Part shown: in pieces, positions 26,870 through 34,524 of the stretch
Layout: every line of letters starts with the position of its first letter
Numbering within the stretch: position 1 is the first letter of the stretch
NCBI RefSeq assembly: GCF_003443675.1
Contig: NZ_CP031963.1
Span: forward strand, 930,001-994,000
Origin: Aquimarina sp. BL5
GTDB taxonomy: Bacteria; Bacteroidota; Bacteroidia; Flavobacteriales; Flavobacteriaceae
Direction of reading: 5' to 3'
Length of the DNA: 64,000 nucleotides
Made by a program: the position numbers and the translations under genes
Notes under the pieces: model-generated
Told to the model about the DNA's origin: nothing
Databases searched by the model: none
The model's input: the letters and a program-made list of their open reading frames with translations, nothing else

Positions 26870-27529
26870 TTATTTTTTTAAAGCATTAATAATTTCAGAA
26901 ACTTCTACACGGTTTCTGTAGTCACCACCTAAAGATTTTGCAAAAGAAATAGTAGTATCTTTTTCGATAATAAAAACCGCAGGAATTGGCAATTCTCTAG
27001 AATCGTCTGAATAATGCGCATCAAAATCGAATCCGAGTGCTGTCATTGTATCCACAGGGGCATCAGCATTTGTAAAAACAGTTGTGTATTTTCTAGCAAC
27101 AATATTCCCATTATCACTCAAAACCTCAAAATTCAGTTCATTTTTTTCTTTCACGTTCAATGATTCATCAGGTATCTGTGGTGATATAGCCACTAATTCC
27201 GCTCCCAAAGCTTGAATTTCTGATAACGAATTTTGATAGTGTGCTAGTTGAAGATTGCAGTATGGACACCAAAAACCTCTATAAAAAGTAAGAACAACTT
27301 TACTATTTTTCAGTAAATCTGAAAGCTTGATGGTTTTGTTCGTTGCATTTGAAAGAGAAAAATCTGGTGCTTTTTCACCAACTTCAAGTTTTAGAATTGA
27401 TGTCTGATTTAATTGTAGATTTTCTGCGTCCTTATCAAAAACATTAAGTGCTTCTTTAGGAAGCATCGTTCCTAAGTTTGTACGCAGATCCTTTAAGTTT
27501 TCTTGATAAGAATTTGTTTCAGTATTCAT
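26870..27529 (-). CDS. Peroxiredoxin-like (AhpC/TSA) protein
   Basis: I set the start at MNTETNSYQE (27529). An in-frame ATG at 27580 would add 17 residues that overlap palindromic regulatory DNA. The 219-residue protein has a helical leader followed by a thioredoxin fold. VVLTFYRGFWCPYCNLQLAHYQ carries a CxxC pair in place of the usual peroxidatic T-x-x-C, as in the peroxiredoxin-like (AhpC/TSA 'like') branch. It likely reduces peroxides or thiols in the cytoplasm. It is the first gene of an operon with an SDR gene. Confidence 0.88.
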   Translation of the reverse strand: MNTETNSYQENLKDLRTNLGTMLPKEALNVFDKDAENLQLNQTSILKLEVGEKAPDFSLSNATNKTIKLSDLLKNSKVVLTFYRGFWCPYCNLQLAHYQNSLSEIQALGAELVAISPQIPDESLNVKEKNELNFEVLSDNGNIVARKYTTVFTNADAPVDTMTALGFDFDAHYSDDSRELPIPAVFIIEKDTTISFAKSLGGDYRNRVEVSEIINALKK

Positions 27530-27550
27530 TTTACTTTGTTTTTGGATGAA

Positions 27551-27588
27551 GTCAATATTGACTTTACAAAGTTGTGGCAATGTGCCAC
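27551..27588. promoter_or_regulatory. Two palindromes upstream of the peroxiredoxin gene
   Basis: GTCAATATTGAC (27551-27562) is a perfect 12-bp palindrome. GTGGCA-ATG-TGCCAC (27574-27588) is a perfect 6-bp inverted repeat with a 3-base centre. Both lie 20-60 bases before the chosen ATG, where a repressor or activator would act. Confidence 0.55.
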
Positions 27589-27616
27589 CTTAAAAAATGA
27601 ACTGGATTAGGAAATT

Positions 27617-27636
27617 ATCTTGAACTAGTTCAAGAT
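27617..27636. promoter_or_regulatory. 20-bp perfect palindrome at the end of the crp-like gene
   Basis: ATCTTGAACTAGTTCAAGAT equals its own reverse complement. The TTGA-N6-TCAA core has the shape of Crp/Fnr-family sites. It covers the crp-like stop codon and lies about 90 bases before the peroxiredoxin ATG. No T-run follows, so a terminator is less likely than an operator. Confidence 0.55.
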
Positions 27637-28217
27637 TTTGTTGTGAGACGTTTACGTATTTTACTTAAAAACTCTGGTGACATTCCAAGATATGAAGCTA
27701 AAGTATACTGAGGTACTCTCTTCACGATGGAAGGATATAGATTAAAAAACTCCAAGTATCGCTCTTCTGCAGACTTACCGAGATTGGATAAAACTCTTCT
27801 CTGAGAAAAGGCAAATGACTTTTGTGCAACCAATCTAAAAAAACGTTCAAATTTTGGGTTTTCATTACAAAGATTCTCAACATCTTCATAAGCAATCTGC
27901 TGAACGACTGAATCTTCCAGAGCTTCAACAAATAAAGATGCAGGACTTTGGTTTACATAACTATTAAAATCGCTTATAAACCAATCTTCTATTGCAAACT
28001 GAATCGTATGCTCTATTCCTTCGTCATTCACAAAATAACTTCTAAAAGCTCCCTTTAATACATAAGTTTGATGAGAGCAAATAAAATTCGGTTGTACAAT
28101 AAATTGTCTTCTTTTTATTTTTGTTGTTCTCACTATTGAAATGAATTGTTTTTCATCTTCTTTGTGCAAAGAGACATAACGCTTAATATTATTTAATATG
28201 TTTTCGTAATCTTTCAA
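27630..28217 (-). CDS. Crp/Fnr-family transcriptional regulator
   Basis: The 195-residue protein has an N-terminal cyclic-nucleotide-binding-type beta barrel (TKIKRRQFIVQPNFICSHQTYVLKGAFRSYFV around 28-60) and a C-terminal helix-turn-helix (RVPQYTLASYLGMSPEFLSKIRKRL, 165-190). The effector pocket lacks an obvious cAMP-binding RxS motif, as usual in Bacteroidota members, so the ligand is unknown. Its stop lies 100 bases before the peroxiredoxin start on the same strand, with three palindromes nearby. Control of that operon is a sensible inference. Confidence 0.88.
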   Translation of the reverse strand: MKDYENILNNIKRYVSLHKEDEKQFISIVRTTKIKRRQFIVQPNFICSHQTYVLKGAFRSYFVNDEGIEHTIQFAIEDWFISDFNSYVNQSPASLFVEALEDSVVQQIAYEDVENLCNENPKFERFFRLVAQKSFAFSQRRVLSNLGKSAEERYLEFFNLYPSIVKRVPQYTLASYLGMSPEFLSKIRKRLTTKS

Positions 28218-28328
28218 TGTTTCTCCTAATTTTCAAAACTATTTAGTTTAATATTTAAAAGAGGTATAATGTGATATCTAAGCCAATACTAAGGGTATCA
28301 AAAAAATTGAGTAATGAAATTAATTTTA

Positions 28329-28712
28329 CTAAACATCATTGTTTATTTCAATCCAATATCCATTTGGATCTTGAAAGTAGACCTGTTTAATGCCATCTTT
28401 TCGTATATAATCTTTGTTTGGTGTCCCAAGCCAATCAGAGTAGTCAATTTTTAGTTCTTCTAGATGCCCTACAAATGAATTAAAATCAGGAGTCGCTAAA
28501 GCAAAATGAACTGCTTTATTGATTCTTATCTCAAAATTAGGACGAGGAATCAGATGAAGCTGTTTTCCGTCATCAAAAGATAACCATCTAGTTTTAGAGT
28601 CAGAAGCAGTATTCTTAATTTCCTTAAGTTTAAGCACCTTTTGATAAAACTCAGTTGTTTTGTCGACATCTTTTACGGAAAGTGCTATATGATTGAATAA
28701 AAAAGTAGGCAT
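28329..28712 (-). CDS. VOC-family (glyoxalase/bleomycin-resistance fold) protein
   Basis: The 127-residue protein is one vicinal-oxygen-chelate domain. NHIALSVKDVDKTTEFYQKVL at the N-terminus gives the first metal His, HLIPRP and HFALATPD supply the middle strands, and VYFQDPNGYWIEI near the end carries the metal-binding Glu. Such proteins act as glyoxalases, dioxygenases or drug-binding proteins. The neighbours do not narrow this down. It is probably transcribed alone. Confidence 0.88.
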   Translation of the reverse strand: MPTFLFNHIALSVKDVDKTTEFYQKVLKLKEIKNTASDSKTRWLSFDDGKQLHLIPRPNFEIRINKAVHFALATPDFNSFVGHLEELKIDYSDWLGTPNKDYIRKDGIKQVYFQDPNGYWIEINNDV

Positions 28713-28819
28713 TTATTAAAGTTTATTATGTAAATATCTTAATTATAATTTTATTGTTAAAAAAAATAGCTCCCCAAAAAAGTAGTTATGCGCTATTAAA
28801 TAATGTTGTGCTATTGTTA

Positions 28820-29569
28820 TTATTTTATCTTGTACTCCTTTTTTAGCTTTAAAATCAATGAGTCTGCTTGATTATTCTTTTCTTCTAAAAGCATATTATA
28901 ATATGCTACGATTCCACCATACATATCTACAACATTACCAAATTCGGTTAACAAATTTTGATCATTCTGAATTAGCTTAAAATTAGTTGCTTTTAAATTA
29001 ATAGTATCTTTTGTTTTAATTAAAGAAACCATATGTCTAACTTTTTGATGATTAAAGATTTTGAGTCCTAAATTGATTGAATTTTTATGATAATTCTCAT
29101 AATATTTCTGTTGATCCTCTAGTTTTTTTTGTTGTATATCATATAGAAGAATTTCCTTAATCGCATTTTTGTTTTTAATTAACCTCATTCCTCCAGCATT
29201 CTTAAGTTGAGTCATTGTTAATTCATTGGCGCTCAAAAAGTCAGGGCGTTGTAAAATAGAAAAAGGATAGTGATAATATAACTTACGATCATCTATATTT
29301 TCTAGACTATAGTTGTAGCAAAATTTAGAAAGAGAATCTAAACGTGTTTTTCTAATTTTATTGTAACTAATCACTTTTTGAATGTTTATCTTTTCCAATA
29401 CCACATCTTCAATTAAAGAATGTATATACTCCCTTTCCTTCGATTTTTCGGATGATTTATCTCTTAAATTATCTGCAAAAAAACCTAAGAAAACAGCTAA
29501 AAAAAGCATAAAGAATTCCAACAAGTATTTTTTCCAATTTTTGTTTTTTATAAACTGCGTTTTATTCAT
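28820..29569 (-). CDS. Membrane-anchored protein of DUF6090-like type
   Basis: The 249-residue protein starts with a basic stretch, then one membrane span (LLEFFMLFLAVFLGFFADNL, ~16-35), followed by a helix-rich domain (SSEKSKEREYIHSLIEDVVLEK onward). This plan of a short cytoplasmic tip, a single span ending in a DN/NW motif, and a charged helical exterior domain matches the many DUF6090-like proteins of Bacteroidota. No function is known. The assignment rests on overall architecture rather than on a catalytic motif. Confidence 0.65.
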   Translation of the reverse strand: MNKTQFIKNKNWKKYLLEFFMLFLAVFLGFFADNLRDKSSEKSKEREYIHSLIEDVVLEKINIQKVISYNKIRKTRLDSLSKFCYNYSLENIDDRKLYYHYPFSILQRPDFLSANELTMTQLKNAGGMRLIKNKNAIKEILLYDIQQKKLEDQQKYYENYHKNSINLGLKIFNHQKVRHMVSLIKTKDTINLKATNFKLIQNDQNLLTEFGNVVDMYGGIVAYYNMLLEEKNNQADSLILKLKKEYKIK

Positions 29570-29888
29570 TTACTGATATTTTATTATACTACACAAAAGT
29601 CATATGTATAGAGCATAGTGTGTAAAAAGACATTAATTTCTCGGATTAACACGTAAGCAATTTTTTGTTTTTTAAAAGCTAAATTTAAAAATTTGGCAGT
29701 CTTAATAAATAAGCTAAATCTTAAGTTTCATAAACATGTAAACTGTAAATTCTAAAACTAGTTTTTATTTTCCCTTTTAAAAATAGAATAAAATCCTACA
29801 CAAAACAGCACTTACGCTTAATAATTCGTTAAAACAAAAATGCATGACTAAAAGTCACGCATTTTATAAAAATCTTAAAAAAAATAGG
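29570..29888. other. Intergenic stretch, terminator only
   Basis: This region of about 320 bases has stops in all frames. Apart from the glyA terminator at its right end I see no promoter, RNA gene or repeat. Confidence 0.5.
29836..29866 (-). terminator. Rho-independent terminator of glyA
   Basis: AAAATGCATGAC pairs with GTCACGCATTTT (one mismatch) around a short A-rich loop, with flanking A and T runs. It lies 23 bases past the glyA stop. Confidence 0.75.
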
Positions 29889-31163
29889 TTATACCACAAA
29901 TAATGGTTTATCCGCCATCATTGCATTTACATCATTCGCAATGCTATGTAATTCTTCCTCATTCTCTACATTGTTAATTACTCTGTCGATTAATTCCACT
30001 ATATCCAGCATATCATTTTCTTTCAATCCACGAGTAGTAACTGCTGCAACCCCAATACGAATACCAGAAGTTACAAATGGTGATTTATCATCAAAAGGAA
30101 CCATATTCTTGTTTACCGTAATCTCTGCAACGCCAAGTGCCTCTTCTGCTTGTTTACCAGTTACGTCTTTATTACGTAAATCGATCAACATCATATGATT
30201 ATCAGTACCAGCAGAAATTACCTCATATCCTTTTTGAACAAAAGCTTCCGCCATCGTTGCTGCATTTTTCTTTACTTGTATGATATAATGTAAAAACTCA
30301 TCAGTCAATGCCTCGCCAAACGCAATTGCTTTTGCTGCAATGATATGCTCTAATGGACCTCCTTGATTTCCAGGAAATACGGCACTATCCATTAAAGAAG
30401 ACATCATACGCTTCTTACCACTCTTTAGTGTAATACCAAAAGGGTTTTCGAAATCTTTACCCATTAAGATTAATCCACCTCTTGGGCCTCTTAATGTTTT
30501 ATGTGTTGTAGTTGTTACTACGTGACAATGAGGAACAGGATCTGCAATCACACCCTTAGCAATTAATCCTGCAGGATGTGCAATATCAGCTAATAAAATA
30601 GCGCCCACACTATCTGCTATTTCTCTAAATCTTTTATAATCTATCTCTCTAGAATATGCAGATGCTCCGGCAATAATAAGTTGTGGTTTTTCTGCTGTGG
30701 CAATCTCTTGAATTTTATCATAGTTTAATCTACCTGTCTCCTTCTCTACTCCATAGAAAACCGGATTGTACAACTTACCTGAAAAATTAACTGGTGATCC
30801 ATGTGTCAGGTGTCCTCCATGAGAAAGATCAAAACCAAGTATTTTATCTCCAGGTTTCAGACAAGCGTGATAAACCGCTGTATTTGCTTGAGATCCAGAA
30901 TGTGGTTGTACATTAGCATATGCTGCTCCGAACAATTCTTTAGCACGATCAATAGCTATTTGCTCTACTACATCTACTACAGAGCATCCTCCATAATAAC
31001 GTTTTCCTGGATACCCTTCTGCATATTTATTTGTTAATACAGAACCAGCTGCTTCCATTACTTGTTCACTTACAAAATTTTCTGAAGCGATCAATTCTAA
31101 TCCATTAATCTGACGTTCTTTTTCGTCCTGAATTAAATCAAAAATCTGTTCGTCGCGTTGCAT
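29889..31163 (-). CDS. glyA: Serine hydroxymethyltransferase
   Basis: The 424-residue PLP enzyme interconverts serine and glycine, loading one-carbon units onto tetrahydrofolate. The sequence is typical and full length: [16 protein letters not shown] (45-60), [11 protein letters not shown] (84-94), [13 protein letters not shown] with the PLP-contacting Asp, and the Schiff-base Lys222 in [24 protein letters not shown] box on the minus strand (31197-31190) gives a leader of about 20 bases. It is divergent from fahA. Confidence 0.97.
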   Translation of the reverse strand: MQRDEQIFDLIQDEKERQINGLELIASENFVSEQVMEAAGSVLTNKYAEGYPGKRYYGGCSVVDVVEQIAIDRAKELFGAAYANVQPHSGSQANTAVYHACLKPGDKILGFDLSHGGHLTHGSPVNFSGKLYNPVFYGVEKETGRLNYDKIQEIATAEKPQLIIAGASAYSREIDYKRFREIADSVGAILLADIAHPAGLIAKGVIADPVPHCHVVTTTTHKTLRGPRGGLILMGKDFENPFGITLKSGKKRMMSSLMDSAVFPGNQGGPLEHIIAAKAIAFGEALTDEFLHYIIQVKKNAATMAEAFVQKGYEVISAGTDNHMMLIDLRNKDVTGKQAEEALGVAEITVNKNMVPFDDKSPFVTSGIRIGVAAVTTRGLKENDMLDIVELIDRVINNVENEEELHSIANDVNAMMADKPLFVV

Positions 31164-31189
31164 GTTTTTTTATTTATAAAATAGATGCC

Positions 31190-31197
31190 CAAAAATA
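31190..31197 (-). promoter_or_regulatory. Putative -7 box of glyA promoter
   Basis: CAAAAATA on the plus strand is TATTTTTG on the minus strand, an exact TAnnTTTG match 27 bases before the glyA ATG. No clear TTG -33 element is present. Confidence 0.5.
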
Positions 31198-31321
31198 GGA
31201 ACATTCCTTAAAATAAGTTGATGGAATATCAATAAATATCAACATTTTCTTCACAATTAGAAATATCACATTTTTTAATTAACTTTCACATAAATAAAAT
31301 ATATAAAACGTTCTAAAATTA

Positions 31322-31329
31322 TATATTTG
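31322..31329 (+). promoter_or_regulatory. Putative -7 box of fahA promoter
   Basis: TATATTTG matches TAnnTTTG exactly and lies 37 bases before the fahA ATG. A -33 TTG is not evident. Confidence 0.5.
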
Positions 31330-31366
31330 ATGATGAGAAGTACCAACAACTTATAAAAAAATAACA

Positions 31367-32647
31367 ATGCCCATAACAGCAAATAACCCAAATAGAAAAA
31401 CGTGGATCAAAACACCTGCTAATACAGATTTCCCTATTCAAAATATTCCTTTTGGAGTCTTTCTTACCAGGGATGATGTTATTACAATAGGAACCCGAAT
31501 CGGAGATACCGCTATTGACCTTGGAGCACTTCATCAACTTGGCTATTTTGATGGAATTCCATTAACCGATGATATATTCTTACAAGATTCTCTTAATGAC
31601 TTTATATCTGATGGAAAAAAAACCTGGAGATTGGTACGTAATCGTATTGCTGATATTTTTGATGCCGAAAACGACTCCCTAAAAAATAATACGGAGCATT
31701 GTAAAATAGTCCTATTTACATTGGATGAAATAGAAATGCAATTACCGGTAACTGTAGGCGATTACACCGACTTTTATAGTAGTATTGAGCATGCAACTAA
31801 TGTAGGTACTATGTTCAGAGATCCTGAAAATGCATTACTTCCGAATTGGCTGCATATACCTGTTGGATACCACGGACGTAGTAGTTCTATAATTCCTTCA
31901 GGAATTCCTGTACATCGTCCGCAGGGTCAGAAATTAATCAATGGTACGGAAAAACCAATTTTTGGACCTTCAAGATTAGTAGACTTTGAATTGGAGATGG
32001 CGTTTATTACTACAGATGCTAATCAGCTCGGAGAGCCTATTCCGATCGAAGAAGCTGAGGATTATATCTTTGGTTTGGTATTATTCAATGACTGGAGTGC
32101 TCGAGATATTCAGAAATGGGAATATGTTCCTTTAGGCCCTTTCCTTGCTAAAAACTTTGCATCATCTATATCACCTTGGATTGTTACACTAGATGCCTTA
32201 GAACCCTATCGTGTTAAAGGACCAAAACCTTTAAAAGAACAACTTCCATATCTTCAATACGAAGGAGACAAAAGTTTTGATATTAATCTGGAGGTTGCTA
32301 TACAACCAGAAAAAGCAAAAGAGACTATCGTTTCTAAAAGTAATTTTAAATATATGTATTGGAATATGTCCCAACAATTGGCACATCATACTGTAAATGG
32401 ATGTCCAGTTAACTCGGGAGACATGATGGGTAGTGGAACTATTTCCGGACCAACTCCTGATTCTTATGGTTCTATGCTAGAATTAAGTTGGAGAGGAGAG
32501 AAACCTGTGCAACTTAAAGAAGGTGGTAGTCGTAAATTTATAGAAGATAATGATACCGTTATCATAAGAGGGCATTGCAAAAAAGATGATGTTAGAATAG
32601 GTTTTGGTGAAGTATCTACCAAACTACTCCCTGTATTTAAAAAATAA
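31367..32647 (+). CDS. fahA: Fumarylacetoacetase
   Basis: The 426-residue hydrolase performs the last step of tyrosine catabolism, cleaving fumarylacetoacetate to fumarate and acetoacetate. It has the small N-terminal SH3-like domain and the FAH catalytic domain: DYTDFYSSIEHATNVG (metal-binding Asp and catalytic His142), the metal ligands FELEMAF (208 and 210), VLFNDWSARDIQKWEYVPLGPFLAKNF, and GTISGPTPDSYGSMLEL near the end. The other tyrosine-degradation genes are not in the window. A terminator follows. Confidence 0.97.
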   Translation: MPITANNPNRKTWIKTPANTDFPIQNIPFGVFLTRDDVITIGTRIGDTAIDLGALHQLGYFDGIPLTDDIFLQDSLNDFISDGKKTWRLVRNRIADIFDAENDSLKNNTEHCKIVLFTLDEIEMQLPVTVGDYTDFYSSIEHATNVGTMFRDPENALLPNWLHIPVGYHGRSSSIIPSGIPVHRPQGQKLINGTEKPIFGPSRLVDFELEMAFITTDANQLGEPIPIEEAEDYIFGLVLFNDWSARDIQKWEYVPLGPFLAKNFASSISPWIVTLDALEPYRVKGPKPLKEQLPYLQYEGDKSFDINLEVAIQPEKAKETIVSKSNFKYMYWNMSQQLAHHTVNGCPVNSGDMMGSGTISGPTPDSYGSMLELSWRGEKPVQLKEGGSRKFIEDNDTVIIRGHCKKDDVRIGFGEVSTKLLPVFKK

Positions 32648-32667
32648 ATTAATTATCACATATAAGG

Positions 32668-32699
32668 AAAACCTCAAAAAGTTACTTTGAGGTTTTTTT
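32668..32699 (+). terminator. Rho-independent terminator of fahA
   Basis: AAACCTCAAA (32669-32678) pairs with TTTGAGGTTT (32686-32695) and is followed by a run of T. Confidence 0.85.
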
Positions 32700-32750
32700 G
32701 TTACCTTTTGGCACCAAAATTGAATAGATGTCCCCCAAACGTATTATATT

Positions 32751-33935
32751 ATGAAAAGAACTCTACTTTTATTTTTAATTACTGCCCTTACCTTCTCTTG
32801 TGGAGGAAAAAAGAAGACATTCACCGCTCTTAATACAGGAAACTACGATCAAGCAATTAATACTTCCGTTAACAAATTAAGAACTAATAAAAATAAAAAA
32901 GGGAAACAGGATTATATCCTAATCTTAGAAGAAGCATTCTTAAAAGCGGTTGATCGTGATATGAATGCAATCGCTTTTCTAGAAAAAGAAGGAAACCCGG
33001 CAAATTTAGAGAGAATTTACAATTCTTATAACACTTTAAAAAACAGACAAGAACGTATTCGCCCGTTACTACCGCTTTATCACGTGGAACAAGGACGTAA
33101 TGCTAATTTTTCTTTTGATAATTATGATCAAAGAATTCTGGATACTAAAGAAAAGTTATCAGCTTATTTATATAACAACGCTAAGAATTTGCTCTCTAAC
33201 GCTAAAAGAAAAACAGATTATCGTAGTGTTTATAACGATTTGGTATATCTAGAAAAAATCAGTCCTAACTATAAGAATACAAACAATCTTATTGAGGAAG
33301 CGCATTTTAAGGGAACTGATTTTGTTAAAGTTAGCTTGAAAAATAATACGAATGTAATCATCCCGAGAAGATTAGAAGATGATTTACTAAATTTTAGCAC
33401 GTATGGTTTGAATGATCTTTGGACGGTTTATCATAACGAACCTCAGCGCTCCGTAAATTATGATTACTTAATGGAAGTGTCATTTAGAGAAATTAATATC
33501 TCACCAGAACAAATTAGAGAAAGACAACTAGAAAAAGAAAAACTAGTTAAAGACGGTTGGGAATATCTATTAGATGAAGATGATGAATTCGTTCGTGATG
33601 AAGAAGGTAATAAAATCAAAATAGATAAGATGGTTACTGTACGTTGTGAGTATTATGAATTCATACAGTTTAAAGAAGCACAAGTAGTTGGCAATGTACA
33701 ATATAAGAACCTTAATACTAAACAATTATTAGATGCTTTTCCCCTTTCTAGCACATATGTCTTTGAACATATTTATGCTAACTATAATGGTGATAAACGT
33801 GCGCTCGATGATGATTTGATTCGATACTTGGGATTACAAGCGGTTCAATTTCCAACAAATGAGCAAATGGTTTACGATTCTGGAGAGAATATAAAAAATA
33901 AATTGAAAGGCATCATAAGCAGGTATCGTTTTTAG
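32751..33935 (+). CDS. Lipoprotein of unknown function
   Basis: The 394-residue protein has a lipoprotein signal (TFSC, Cys17). The mature part starts with a helical, TPR-like stretch (NTGNYDQAINTSVNKLRTNKNKKGKQDYILILEEAF) and continues with helices up to about 200. A beta-rich half follows, containing DEDDEFVRDEEGNKIKIDK and VTVRCEYYEFIQFKEAQVVG. It looks like a conserved flavobacterial periplasmic lipoprotein, but I cannot give a function. It stands alone with its own terminator. Confidence 0.8.
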   Translation: MKRTLLLFLITALTFSCGGKKKTFTALNTGNYDQAINTSVNKLRTNKNKKGKQDYILILEEAFLKAVDRDMNAIAFLEKEGNPANLERIYNSYNTLKNRQERIRPLLPLYHVEQGRNANFSFDNYDQRILDTKEKLSAYLYNNAKNLLSNAKRKTDYRSVYNDLVYLEKISPNYKNTNNLIEEAHFKGTDFVKVSLKNNTNVIIPRRLEDDLLNFSTYGLNDLWTVYHNEPQRSVNYDYLMEVSFREINISPEQIRERQLEKEKLVKDGWEYLLDEDDEFVRDEEGNKIKIDKMVTVRCEYYEFIQFKEAQVVGNVQYKNLNTKQLLDAFPLSSTYVFEHIYANYNGDKRALDDDLIRYLGLQAVQFPTNEQMVYDSGENIKNKLKGIISRYRF

Positions 33936-33956
33936 CGGTAAAAAACAAAGTAAGAA

Positions 33957-33990
33957 AAAGGCTGTAAACTTAGATTTACAGCCTTTTTTT
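33957..33990. terminator. Bidirectional terminator
   Basis: AAAGGCTGTAAA (33957-33968) pairs with TTTACAGCCTTT (33975-33986) around a 6-base loop, with A and T runs on the two sides. It serves the lipoprotein gene and the convergent ytxJ. Confidence 0.9.
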
Positions 33991-34010
33991 ATAATGTACG
34001 ATATCGTGTA

Positions 34011-34406
34011 TTAAACAAACTGATGCAAAACCTGAGGAGTAATTGCGCTGTGCGATGCATGATGAACGGCTACCCCATTACGAATCACAATAAACTGTGG
34101 AGATTCATGGTATACCTGAAATTTTGCAGATATTTCTGAGGAAATATCTCGATAATTTAACAAATCAAGATAATAAAGATCTATTTGATTTTCTGTAATA
34201 TCAAAACTACTTTCAAAATTTTTGATCACCATTCTACTTATTCCACATCTTGTAGAATGCTTAAATATTGCCTGAGTTTTAGTACTCGAAGCATCAGCAA
34301 TTTGGTCTAATTGCTCCAAAGATTTTAGTTCTTGCCAAGGCAATGCCTGTTTTTCTTCTTTAGGTTCTTTGCCTTCTGATCCAAATATTTTTCCAAATAA
34401 TCCCAT
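34011..34406 (-). CDS. ytxJ: Bacillithiol-system redox protein YtxJ
   Basis: The 131-residue thioredoxin-fold protein matches the YtxJ/DUF2847 family. IFKHSTRCGISRMVIKNFE near 47-65 carries the single active cysteine in an S/T-x-x-C-x-x-S setting, and the cis-Pro strand is ESPQFIVIRNGVAVHHASH. YtxJ proteins are thought to act as bacilliredoxin-like reductants in organisms that make bacillithiol, which many Bacteroidota do. The remaining bacillithiol genes are not in the window. It is a single gene. Confidence 0.88.
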   Translation of the reverse strand: MGLFGKIFGSEGKEPKEEKQALPWQELKSLEQLDQIADASSTKTQAIFKHSTRCGISRMVIKNFESSFDITENQIDLYYLDLLNYRDISSEISAKFQVYHESPQFIVIRNGVAVHHASHSAITPQVLHQFV

Positions 34407-34524
34407 AAAATCAATTTTCTAACCGTAAAGGTCGGATAAAAACAATAATAATTACATTTTTATTTAGCTCTTTTTCATGTAAATCTCCCAAAGGCGATTA
34501 TTACTATAAGATCTATGGATAAAT

